Shown: piece by piece, positions 36,670 to 45,900 of the stretch
Numbering within the stretch: the stretch's first letter is position 1
Layout: each line of letters begins with the position of its first letter
Source: Acidobacteriota bacterium
Lineage (GTDB): Bacteria; Acidobacteriota; Thermoanaerobaculia; Multivoradales; J023
Direction of reading: 5' to 3'
Assembly: GCA_029263395.1 (NCBI GenBank)
Contig: JAJCXO010000034.1
Location: 1 to 64,000, forward strand
Length of the DNA stretch: 64,000 bases
Translations under genes and position numbers: made by a program
The notes under the pieces: generated by a model
Database searches by the model: none
Seen by the model: the letters and a program-made list of their open reading frames with translations, nothing else
Told to the model about the DNA's origin: nothing

Positions 36670-39105
36670 CTACCGACATCCACTTCGACGACGCGGGCGC
36701 CGACTGCCGGTGACGACATTTGCATAGCTGGTCGCGGACCCGCGCGGCTTGCCTGTGGTCTCGGTTCCGGCCAGTGTTTTGGCCGTTGACGAGCTGCCGA
36801 TCGAAGCAATCATCCGTGCGTAGTCATGATCCCAATGACCCCGGGGTGGCTGTTGACTTCTCCACAACGCCGACTTGAGAGTCCGCTCTTTGACGGCTTT
36901 GTGAGTCAGGACTTGCGATGTGAACCACTCTTGGAACTCCGCGGGAGCCTGACCGGTCGACGTCGCGAACGTCGAGCCGAGCCGCCTGAGCTCACTCATG
37001 TCAGGAGCCTTCCATGTGAAAAATTCCAAGGCTGGCAATTCATTGAGGAACGTCGAGTTAAAGTAGGCGATCCGATCCGGCGAGAGCAGTCCTTCCGACA
37101 CGCCCATCAAAATGAAATAGAACGCTTCTTGTGGGCTTCCTTTGCCCAACTCGATTAACCGGTTGACGTACGCTTCATAACGGTGAGGGTCGACGGCCTT
37201 CCCCGCCATGTGTTCCTGAAGCATACTGCTCACCGACGGGTTCAAAACGGGCAGATTCTCGTCGGTCTCACGACGGTATTGCTCCTTACCGAACTCGAAG
37301 CTTGCTTGGTTGGATGCGGACAGGGAACGATAAAGCCCGGGTCCGAACATAGCCGTCAAAGCACGCTGCATCTTCATCGCGAGGGCAGTGGAGTCAGCCG
37401 CGTCCTTTTCATAGAACCTCACTGAGCTGCCCAGTCGACTCAGGGCAGCCCAGAGCCGACGATCATGAAAGTCGAGGCGGCCCTTCTTGGCCAGTTGTAA
37501 CAGCGCTGCTTTCAGCTCGTCACGATTTCGTGTGCGCTCGATAACAGCGTAGATCTCCCAGGAGTCCTTGTTGCTCAGGGCTCTCTTGTACTCACCAACC
37601 TCTTCTTGCTCTGCCTCTTCGCGCTTTCGATCGTACTCCCCCGCCAGCCCAGGCTGGATCTTGGACATCAACGACTGGCCAATTGCACCCACACGGCGAT
37701 TGGACTTGCGCTTATGACGCCGCGCGATAAACTCCTGATGGGTCTTGCCCATTTGAGCAATATCAGCTATCGAGAGAAACGTCGTCTGTCTCATGAGCTG
37801 GCGAAAGTGAGGTTCTTCAATGGTCTCTGCGGGGGCCTCTTCAGACTTCACCTCATCGGCCGGCGACCGGCCACGGCGCGGCTTGGTCTTGCCACCTTCG
37901 GGAATTGCAGCCACAACCTTGTGGATCACCCGATCAGCGGCCTTGTCAACAGGGTTTCGCAGCTTCTCGATCACTTTGCGAACACGCTGCCCCAGTCCAC
38001 TGAGGCCTAGGAATCGGGCAGCAAAGTCGACCACCAACGGCAGGGTGCCGGCCATCGCGGCTTCGATCGCACCCGCTGCCGCGCCGGTCGCACCGCGGGC
38101 GATCTTCGCCATTGAACCCAGGACGGTTTGCCCAATCTCAGCGATGTGGCGAGCTTTCTCGAGGAAGAACTTCAGGCTTCGATGGCTGCTGAGGATCGCT
38201 TGAAGAAGCCCACCCCCCGGCACCAAGATACGCATCACCTTGGCCAGTGCCGAGCGGATGACTCGAGTCACCAGCCAACTCGACACCTCTTCGGTCACAC
38301 GACTCCACAGGCCGCCGAGGTAAGCCTGGAATTGCCCCCACAGGGCCATGGGCCCACCGGTGAATAACGCTCCCAGCACATCGAACACCTGTTCGAGTTT
38401 CTCGATCCGATCTTCCCCGACAATCCGCGTCGCCCGCTCTCGCAATCGATCGTAGGTCAACCCGACCACTTGGCGAACGACATCGAAGACGCCAGCTGCC
38501 GACAGCCGCTCGGGCAAGTTGATCCCAGTGGACGCCACTTGACCGAACAACCAGCCCAACAGACTCCGCCCTGCATGCTGAGCAAAGTTGCCGACAAAGC
38601 CGCGAAATCCCTGCCCCACCGCCTGCACCAAATGGCCCACAAAACGTATCGGGTGACGCAAGATCAAACCCAGAGATGCCCCAGTCCGCTCCAGGTTTCC
38701 CAACAGCTCGGTACCATCCACCCCAACCGACCGCGCAGCCGCCAGAAACGTCGCCCGCAGCCAGCCCAAGCTCGCTTTTTCCTCGGTTCCCGCTACGATT
38801 GCCTGGGTGCCAGCCGTTTCGGCGCCAGCCGTCCCTGCCACGTCGAGTGCCGGCGTCAACAACATTTGACCCGCGCGGGCATTGCCTACGGACTGCTGGA
38901 GCCTAATTACCCGCCGCGCTCGTTGGAGCGTTGATCCATGGTGAGGCTGCACCAGCGCAATGGCTTGGTCAGTCGCCACAGTCGTATGGTGCGCCGCCGT
39001 GCCCTGACAGGCAGACAACTCTGACTTCGACTCGATCGGTGGCGACTTCACCGACGACTTTCCCGAGCCATTACTCGTGTCATGAGACAAGGTCAACAAC
39101 AACAT
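36670..39105 (-). CDS. Large protein resembling contractile-injection-system-associated carrier/toxin proteins
   Basis: An 811-aa protein. Near residues 66-80, IRLQQSVGNARAGQML resembles the short helix (LQRTVGNxAV) found in DUF4157-type proteins linked to extracellular contractile injection systems (eCIS). Residues about 170-400 (ASTGINLPERLSAAGVFDV, LTYDRLRERATRIVG, GPMALWGQFQAYLGG, LPLVVDFAARFLGLSGLG) match the long helical region of such proteins as I know it. No HExxH metalloprotease motif is seen. The ~400-residue C-terminal part is not recognised and could be an effector. No sheath, baseplate or spike genes lie in the window. Assignment is by eye; converges with the PLP gene. Confidence 0.6.
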   Translation of the reverse strand: MLLLTLSHDTSNGSGKSSVKSPPIESKSELSACQGTAAHHTTVATDQAIALVQPHHGSTLQRARRVIRLQQSVGNARAGQMLLTPALDVAGTAGAETAGTQAIVAGTEEKASLGWLRATFLAAARSVGVDGTELLGNLERTGASLGLILRHPIRFVGHLVQAVGQGFRGFVGNFAQHAGRSLLGWLFGQVASTGINLPERLSAAGVFDVVRQVVGLTYDRLRERATRIVGEDRIEKLEQVFDVLGALFTGGPMALWGQFQAYLGGLWSRVTEEVSSWLVTRVIRSALAKVMRILVPGGGLLQAILSSHRSLKFFLEKARHIAEIGQTVLGSMAKIARGATGAAAGAIEAAMAGTLPLVVDFAARFLGLSGLGQRVRKVIEKLRNPVDKAADRVIHKVVAAIPEGGKTKPRRGRSPADEVKSEEAPAETIEEPHFRQLMRQTTFLSIADIAQMGKTHQEFIARRHKRKSNRRVGAIGQSLMSKIQPGLAGEYDRKREEAEQEEVGEYKRALSNKDSWEIYAVIERTRNRDELKAALLQLAKKGRLDFHDRRLWAALSRLGSSVRFYEKDAADSTALAMKMQRALTAMFGPGLYRSLSASNQASFEFGKEQYRRETDENLPVLNPSVSSMLQEHMAGKAVDPHRYEAYVNRLIELGKGSPQEAFYFILMGVSEGLLSPDRIAYFNSTFLNELPALEFFTWKAPDMSELRRLGSTFATSTGQAPAEFQEWFTSQVLTHKAVKERTLKSALWRSQQPPRGHWDHDYARMIASIGSSSTAKTLAGTETTGKPRGSATSYANVVTGSRRPRRRSGCR

Positions 39106-39505
39106 TCAACCACCTCCTATCGCAGACCCTCAAACCATCCGCGGACCTGGAACCCCATCAGCGACAGCCGCTCTCGCACCCTATGCTGGTACCTCTGCAT
39201 TAGGTTAAGCCGCTTTGAGATCTCGATCTTCTGCTCTCGAGTCCATAGCTGGGCCAAGCACCACCACCTCCGAAACCAACCTATCTCCGAGAGTACCGTC
39301 GCCGATACAGCCCCCGCGGGTCAACACAAAAGCGTCGGAACCACAACAAACCGGGACCAAGGGTCAACCCGCCGGTCGGACGGTGTGCCTTATACTACGG
39401 GCGTAATCTCTCAGCCGCGAAGTATCAAAGGAATAGTCTAGGGGTGTATCCCAGAGTTCCAGATGCCGGGCGCTGAGACTTCCAGCGCTCGGAGGGGCAA
39501 CGGCG
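39106..39505. other. 400-base divergent spacer with no recognisable gene
   Basis: Spacer between the divergent eCIS-like gene and the response regulator gene, so it must contain both promoters. I see a possible -10 hexamer TATACT at 39391 on the plus strand without a convincing -35. No CTGTCAY repeats of the kind found downstream were seen. Short overlapping frames here do not look like protein. Confidence 0.5.
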
Positions 39506-40183
39506 ATGAGGGTTCTGGTGGTCGAAGACGACCCGAGAATGTCTGACTTGATCTGCGAGGTGCTTCGCGACCATTGTTATGCGGTCGATCCGGCGACCGA
39601 TGGTGCGAGCGCCAGTGAGTTGATGGACCTCAACCCTTATGATCTGGTGGTTCTCGATTGGGGTATCCCGGCCCCGTCTGGCATCGAGCTCCTGCAGACC
39701 TGGCGCAGCCAAGGTCGGGCTATGCCGATCCTGATGTTGACCGGCCGTGATGCGGTGGAAGACAAGGCCGGCGGACTCGATACCGGTGCTGACGACTACC
39801 TGACCAAACCCTTCTCGTTCGTCGAGTTGCTAGCCCGAGTGCGCAGCCTGCTGCGTCGGCGGAAAGTCCCGCTGCGGCTTCAACTCGAGGCTGGGGATCT
39901 AAGGCTCGACGCCTCCCGTCACCATGTGACTGTCGGCGGTCGCCCCGTGCAGCTGTCGCCGAAAGAGTTTGCAGTGCTCGAATATATGCTGCGCAGAACC
40001 GATGAAGTGCTCACTCGCACCGAGATCGAAGAACACGCTTGGGACGAGTCGTCGGACCCGATGGCCAATGTCATCGACGTCACCATCCATCGACTACGCA
40101 AAAAAATTGATGGGGGACGAGACCGCCGCCTGATCCACACCGTACGCGGTATGGGTTATGTCTTGAGAAACGAACGCTCGTGA
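39506..40183 (+). CDS. OmpR/PhoB-family response regulator
   Basis: A 225-aa regulator: receiver domain (VLVVEDDPRMS, phospho-acceptor Asp in LVVLDWGIPAPSG, conserved Lys in LTKPFSF) and a C-terminal winged helix (LSPKEFAVLEYML, VIDVTIHRLRKKID, IHTVRGMGYVL). It is the only DNA-binding regulator of the copper-oxidase island. The adjacent kinase starts within its stop codon (GTGA), so the two are a cognate pair. The 11-bp-spaced CTGTCAY repeats upstream of 42522, 42928 and 48310 fit binding by tandem dimers of this class and are its most likely targets. Confidence 0.95.
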   Translation: MRVLVVEDDPRMSDLICEVLRDHCYAVDPATDGASASELMDLNPYDLVVLDWGIPAPSGIELLQTWRSQGRAMPILMLTGRDAVEDKAGGLDTGADDYLTKPFSFVELLARVRSLLRRRKVPLRLQLEAGDLRLDASRHHVTVGGRPVQLSPKEFAVLEYMLRRTDEVLTRTEIEEHAWDESSDPMANVIDVTIHRLRKKIDGGRDRRLIHTVRGMGYVLRNERS

Positions 40184-42435
40184 GGCTCGCCCCAGGCGAC
40201 ATGAAGCTTGCGCACGAGCTACGGCGGCTTTTCGAACCCGCGGCGGAGGTGCCGCGCCGTTGGTATTGGACACCGATCGTGGTGCTGATCTTTGGCTTGA
40301 TTTCGATCGTCGTCTTGGTGTGGATCCTGTGGATCACCGACCAGCGGACAGCGCAGAACCTCGCCATGACGCGCGCAGTCCAAGATCTGCAAAGCGCCGT
40401 CGCGTATTGGCATCTGTGGCTCGAAGAACATCTCACTGGTGACCTCTTCGTCGACCTTGAACGCGACGTCCGCGGCAACCAGGACCTCTCGCTACGCCTA
40501 GCGTCCCACTTGCTGCGGGGTGGCCAATGGGACAATGGTGACCTGATCCATCCGCTGAGCGACCCGGCATTACGGCAGGAAGCGGAGGAGCTTGAAGCGG
40601 CGCTCATTGCCTTTCGAAATCTATCCGAAAAGCGACTACTCGAGTCCGCCGGTGTCGGTACCCCACTCGATCAGGACTTCGACCATCAATTTCATCAGGT
40701 TCGTGAGCACATCGAGACCTTGCGCCGCCTCGATGACGAGTACCTACAGCGAGATCGGGTGCACTTCCGGTTGCAGGTCGGCTTGACGGTCGGAGTCTGG
40801 ACGCTGATTGTCGCCGCCGCATCAGCGGCACTGTGGAGTCGAGAACGACGACGCCAACAAGCGGCCGACACCCTACGCTCCAGTCAACGATGGCTGGCGA
40901 CCACCTTGAGCTCGATCGATGACGCAGTGGTGACCACCGATCTCGAAGGCAATATCTTCTTCATGAACCCGGTCGCTGAACAGCTCACCGGCTGGGCGAG
41001 AGACAAGGCGTCCGGTCGATCGATCGATGAAGTTTTTGTGATCCAGGATGAAAAGGGCCAACCGATCGAGAATCCGGTCACTGGGGTCCTACGCACCGGT
41101 GAGAGTGTCAGCATGACCCACCACACGGTGCTGATCGACCGGCTGAAGATGCACACTCACGGCATCGACGAAAGCGCCGCACCGATCCGTGACGATCGCC
41201 ACCAATTACTCGGGGTAGTGCTGGTCTTCCGCGATGTGGGCCAACGACGACGGACCGAAATAGCCCTGCGCCAACGCGAAGCCGAGCTCCAACAGGCCCA
41301 GAAGATGGAAGCGGTCGGCCGACTCGCTGGTGGTATCGCCCACGATGTCAACAACTACCTCGGCGCGATGCGCGGTTACTGCGAAGTGGCGGTGCTCAAG
41401 GGCGAGAGTGGCGCCGCCCTGGAAAAACGAATGCAAGCCGCAATCGACACCGCGGACAAAGTTTCGACCCTCATTCAGCAATTGCTTGCCTTCAGCCGCC
41501 GACAACCGGTGCAACCCGAGGTGGTGGACCTCAACCGTGTTGTACGTGATCTCGAATCGTTGATGAAGCAGCTTTTGGGCGAAAACATCAACTTGACGAC
41601 TCACCTCTCGGGCGACCTCTGGAGCGTCGAGATCGATTTGTCACAGATCGAGCAAACCCTGGTCAATCTGTTGGTCAACGCCCGAGACGCTATGCCTACT
41701 GGCGGCGACATCGTGATCGAAACCCATAATCTGGACCTCGAGACAGAAACGCTCGAGGGTTATCCAGCAGCGGCTAACGGGCGCTACGTCTTGCTGTCGG
41801 TCGATGACACCGGCAGCGGGATACCACGCGCAGTTCAAAAGCAGATTTTCGATCCGTTTTTCACCACCAAGGAAGAGAGTGGTTCGAGCGGACTCGGCCT
41901 GGCAACAGTTTTCGCTATTGTGCAGCAGTACGGCGGCTTTGTTGCCGTGCACAGCGACGAGGGCCAGGGCGCCCGATTCGATATCTTGCTGCCCACTTGC
42001 GATGCACCCGTCACGGTAAGGAGTTCGAAATCCAACGAGCCTGTCGAGTCGACGCACGCTGTCCACATCTTGCTGGTGGAAGACAACGACGATATGCGCG
42101 AGGCCAGCCGAACGATGCTGGAAACCCTCGGCCACCAGGTGGCCGTGGCAGCGGCCGCCGAGGAAGCCTGGTCACACTTCGACCATTCGGAGGTACCGTT
42201 CGACCTGTTGATCACCGACGTCATCTTGCCCGGAATGAGTGGCAAGGAGCTCCACGACCGTGTCCGCCAATCTCACGGTGAGCTGCCGTGCCTCTTCATC
42301 TCGGGCTACACCGACAACATCATGTTGCGGCATGGCCTGCGCCAGGACCGAGTGCACTTTCTAAAGAAGCCCTTCAGCTACGAAGACCTAGGACGGAAGA
42401 TCGCCGAGATTCTCGGAGAAACACCCCCTCCATAA
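40180..42435 (+). CDS. Membrane hybrid sensor histidine kinase
   Basis: A 751-aa kinase starting with GTG in the regulator stop codon; ATG at 40201 is possible. A membrane helix near residues 30-51 and another near 207-228 flank a periplasmic sensor of about 155 residues. Then PAS (TLSSIDDAVVTTDLEGNIFF), HisKA (IAHDVNNYLGAMRGYCEV, His388), HATPase_c (NLLVNARDAMPTGG, DDTGSGIP, GSSGLGLATVF) and a terminal receiver (ILLVEDNDDMREA, LLITDVILPGMSG). The extra receiver makes a phosphorelay or self-inhibition possible. The periplasmic domain has no recognised ligand; metal or redox state would fit the neighbouring genes. Confidence 0.94.
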   Translation: MRLAPGDMKLAHELRRLFEPAAEVPRRWYWTPIVVLIFGLISIVVLVWILWITDQRTAQNLAMTRAVQDLQSAVAYWHLWLEEHLTGDLFVDLERDVRGNQDLSLRLASHLLRGGQWDNGDLIHPLSDPALRQEAEELEAALIAFRNLSEKRLLESAGVGTPLDQDFDHQFHQVREHIETLRRLDDEYLQRDRVHFRLQVGLTVGVWTLIVAAASAALWSRERRRQQAADTLRSSQRWLATTLSSIDDAVVTTDLEGNIFFMNPVAEQLTGWARDKASGRSIDEVFVIQDEKGQPIENPVTGVLRTGESVSMTHHTVLIDRLKMHTHGIDESAAPIRDDRHQLLGVVLVFRDVGQRRRTEIALRQREAELQQAQKMEAVGRLAGGIAHDVNNYLGAMRGYCEVAVLKGESGAALEKRMQAAIDTADKVSTLIQQLLAFSRRQPVQPEVVDLNRVVRDLESLMKQLLGENINLTTHLSGDLWSVEIDLSQIEQTLVNLLVNARDAMPTGGDIVIETHNLDLETETLEGYPAAANGRYVLLSVDDTGSGIPRAVQKQIFDPFFTTKEESGSSGLGLATVFAIVQQYGGFVAVHSDEGQGARFDILLPTCDAPVTVRSSKSNEPVESTHAVHILLVEDNDDMREASRTMLETLGHQVAVAAAAEEAWSHFDHSEVPFDLLITDVILPGMSGKELHDRVRQSHGELPCLFISGYTDNIMLRHGLRQDRVHFLKKPFSYEDLGRKIAEILGETPPP

Positions 42436-42458
42436 CGCCGGTCACCGTCAGTGAGTCG

Positions 42459-42476
42459 CTGTCACCGTCTTGTCAT
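42459..42476 (+). promoter_or_regulatory. PhoB-box-like pair upstream of the small DHp-like gene
   Basis: CTGTCAC at 42459 and TTGTCAT at 42470 are 11 bp apart, and CGGTCAC at 42439 may be a further weak copy. A -10-like TGTACT begins 10 bases after the second box (42486), the placement used at PhoB-activated promoters. Confidence 0.6.
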
Positions 42477-42521
42477 CTCTTCCTCTGTACTTTCTGCAGT
42501 CAGAGAAGGGAGATTCAAGCC

Positions 42522-42788
42522 ATGAGCAGAAACACGATGCGACAGGTCGACCGGGGACGCGAGCTCCATCTCGAGCTACGACAACTGATGGATGGCCTCG
42601 ACGCCATCAACCACCAGCTGGCGGTGATCAACGGCCTGTGCGAGATCGCCAAACTGAAGGCAGAAAGTGGCGCCAAGCTGGACCGCCGGATGGATGTCGC
42701 ACTCGATACGGTGGCCGAAACCGCCGAGCTTGTCCAACAACTCGAGCTTGTTACTCGGCAAATTTCACAGCGCCAAAATGGGCTGTAA
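42522..42788 (+). CDS. Small histidine-kinase dimerisation-domain-like protein without phospho-His
   Basis: An 88-aa protein with AGAAGGGAG upstream of the ATG. Residues 25-75 align with the HisKA region of the neighbouring kinase: GLDAINHQLAVINGLCEIAK against GIAHDVNNYLGAMRGYCEVA, then LKAESGAKLDRRMDVALDT against LKGESGAALEKRMQAAIDT. The phospho-accepting His of the kinase (His388) corresponds to Asp27 here. It is therefore a free-standing, apparently non-phosphorylatable dimerisation domain. It may pair with the kinase and modulate it; this is inference. Located between the kinase and the copper-oxidase gene, under its own box pair. Confidence 0.75.
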   Translation: MSRNTMRQVDRGRELHLELRQLMDGLDAINHQLAVINGLCEIAKLKAESGAKLDRRMDVALDTVAETAELVQQLELVTRQISQRQNGL

Positions 42789-42793
42789 TCTTT

Positions 42794-42833
42794 CTGTCAC
42801 TTTCGCATCATCTTCCTGTCATCACCTTCTCAC
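42794..42833 (+). promoter_or_regulatory. PhoB-box-like array upstream of the multicopper-oxidase-like gene
   Basis: CTGTCAC at 42794 and CTGTCAT at 42816 are exactly 22 bp (2 x 11) apart. The intermediate and following positions, 42805 and 42827, hold weaker matches GCATCAT and TTCTCAC. A four-site array with 11-bp period therefore precedes the gene by about 95 bases. Confidence 0.6.
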
Positions 42834-42927
42834 TAACCTCTCAGGCAACAACCGCCAAAAGCTCGCCGACTGTGATCGCGCGAGCTAAAGAGGAGCGCGG
42901 TCCACACACCCTTGAGGAGGAGTGTCG

Positions 42928-45900
42928 ATGTCTAGACAGTGGATGAAATCCGTTTTATTGACCTTGGCTGCCGGTGGGCTTTTCACCCTGCCCGCAGCCA
43001 CCAACGCCCAGACCTGTGCGAACGTCATCACGGCCGACGTAGTGGCTCTCGATCAAGTCTTTCACCTCAATCGCCGCGGCGCCTGCTTGCCCCATGGCCA
43101 GATGTTCGCCCTGGCGCGCGATGTCGTCGATCTGTCCTCCGGCCAGACCTGTGACCAGGTCGGTTGCGGCGCTGGCAAGGTCGAGTTGCGGCCCGACAAG
43201 CGACCGCGACCGCTGGTCTTGCGAATGAACGCCGGCGACTGCCTTCAGGTCAACTTCAAGAACCTGATCAACCCGATTCGCAGCGATGTCCATAAATGCC
43301 CAGACTGTATCGACCCGGTCACCGGAAACTTGGGCAACGCCGACGAGCAGCCGTTGACCCGCCACGCTGGCTTCCACGCCATTGGCATGCAGCTGGTTGG
43401 TGGCATCACTAGCGACGGTTCCAACGTCGGCAAGAACGCCAGCAGCCTGGTGCCCCCAAACGGCACCGCACAATACACTCTCTACGCCGAGCGCGAAGGC
43501 CAGCATCTGCTCTACTCCACCGCCGCTAACACCGGTGGCGAGGGCAACGGTGGCCAACTACCGATGGGGTTGTTCGGTTCCGTCAACGTCGAGCCACGAG
43601 GCGCCAAGTGGTATCGCAGTCAAGTGTCGGAGGCAGATATGGCCTTGGCGACGACCGGCACCACCGCCCTCGGTCAGCCGCTGCTGAACTTCGAGAAGAT
43701 CAACCCCACCACCGGGCTGCCGGTCTTCAACATGCTCTGCCCGTTCGGTGCTACGGGCTGTACGGCCAACGAGATCGTACACAGCGACCTGACCGCGATT
43801 ATCCGGGGCCCCTTCGACGAGTCTTACCCGGACAACAAATTCACCTATCCGGCCCGTGATCAGTCGTTCCGCGAGTTCACTATCATCTACCACGACGAGC
43901 TCGGCGCGGTGCAAGCGTTCAAGCAGTTCGACGACCCGAATCTTTCGTTTTCCCTGCATAGCGTGCGTGACGCCTTCGCCATCAACTACGGCTCCGGCGG
44001 TGTCGGCGCCGAGATTCTCGCCAACCGACTTGGCCTCGGCCCAGAGGCCAATTGCACGGGGTGTAAGTACGAAGAGTTCTTCCTCTCGGCATGGGTGGTA
44101 GGTGATCCCGCAATGGTGGTCGACAACCCAGCAAACTCGGGAACCAAGGCGACCGAAGCCTTCTTTCCCGACGACCCGTCGAACGTCTACCACAGTTACC
44201 TCCGTGACCACACCAAAATGCGCATCCTGCACGCCGGGCCGAAAGAGCATCACGTCCATCACCTCCATGCTCACCAGTGGCTCTTCACTCCAGATAGTGA
44301 CGAATCCGCATACCTCGACAGCCAAGCGATTGGCCCGGGGGCAAGCTTCACTTTGGAGATGACATACAACGGCAGCGGTAACCGTAACCAAACGGTCGGC
44401 GACTCGATCTTCCACTGCCACTTCTATCCTCATTTTGCCCAGGGCATGTGGGCGATGTGGCGCGTCCACGATGTGTTCGAAGATGGCTCCCGCAATCTGC
44501 CGGACGCTGAGATCTTGGCCGGCACCCCGAGCCCGGCTGTGGTGCCGATCCCCGAGCTTCCGATGGCACCGTCCCCTGGCGCCACGGTCACGATCGTCAA
44601 CGGGCAAGTCCACATCAATGGTGTCAAGGCTCTCGATTGGGTACCCAATCCGTCGATTCGCCTGGCCAAGCAAAATCCAGGCTACCCCTACTTCATTCCT
44701 GGCCTGGCTGGCGCTCGGCCGCCCCATCCGCCCCTCGACACGATCGATGACGGCGGGCTCCCAAGGCATATGTTAAAGCCCGGCGGCTCGACGATCTCGG
44801 TCGAGACCCGCTTCGACTTCACAAAGGAGGTCCTGAGCGCTGAGGGCATCGCTCTCGACGAGAACGGAATCGGCGTCGAACAAGCGGCGATGGCCTACCA
44901 CGGCAGCAGCCGCGAGTGGCGCACCTACAACACCAACGGTGTGCTCGACAAGTTCACCGTCAATGGCCTGCCTCCGTCACCCGGCGCACCGTATGCAGAA
45001 CCCTGCATCACCGATACCGGTTTGGCAACCGGTACGCCGCGCACCTACAAAGCTGCCGACATCCAGCTCGACGTCATCTTCAACAAGAAGGGTTGGCATT
45101 TCCCGCAACAGCGTATGCTCGCCCTGTGGGACGACGTTTGGCCAACCTTCAACGGCCAACGACCGCCCGAACCGTTTTTCTTCCGCGCCAATAGTGGTGA
45201 CTGCATCTCGTATCAGCTCACCAATCTGGTGCCCAACATTTATGAAATGGACGACTTCCAGGTGCGCACGCCGACCGACATTCTCGGCCAGCACATCCAC
45301 CTGGTGAAATTCGACGTCACCTCCTCCGATGGCGGAGCCAACGGCTTCAACTATGAGGATGGTACCTTCAGTCCCGACGAAACCCGCGAGCGTATCCATG
45401 CGATCAACTTGGGCGGCGGTCTCAACGGGGTTGAATTGCACGCCGAGCCTCATCCGGTCTTCGGTGCTGGACCATCGATTCCACAATCTCCAGGCGGCGC
45501 CTTCTTGGGTGCTCAAACTACCGTCCAACGTTGGTACGCCGACCCGGTGCAGAACAATGCCGGTAACGACCGTACGCTGCGCACCGTGTTTACCCACGAC
45601 CACTTCGGCCCCTCGACGCATCAACAGACAGGCCTCTACGCCGGCTTGGTCGTCGAGCCCAAGGGCTCACGCTGGCGGGATCCAGAAACCGGCATCTACT
45701 TCGGCGAAGGACGGGAAGATGGCGGTCCTACCAGTTGGCGAGCCGATATCCTCACCGAGGACACCGATGAGAGCTACCGTGAGTTCTTGCTCGAGTATGC
45801 CGATTTCCAATTGGCCTATGAGACCGGCAGTCAGAACGGTTTGACTGAGGGCCGAGGACCAACCTTTCCCAACGAATGGGAGTGCCATACCGGTAGTACC

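Noticed and set aside
39391-39396. TATACT as a promoter for the regulator gene
   Set aside because: No acceptable -35 at 16-18 bp, so it is mentioned only as a possibility in the spacer entry.
42288-42521. Long N-terminal extension of the small DHp-like gene
   Set aside because: Lies in the kinase gene and its spacer; the ATG at 42522 has a good ribosome site and begins the domain match.
43558-44769. 403-codon minus-strand frame inside the multicopper-oxidase-like gene
   Set aside because: Antisense shadow in high-GC coding DNA; no motif, and the plus strand has copper-binding motifs.
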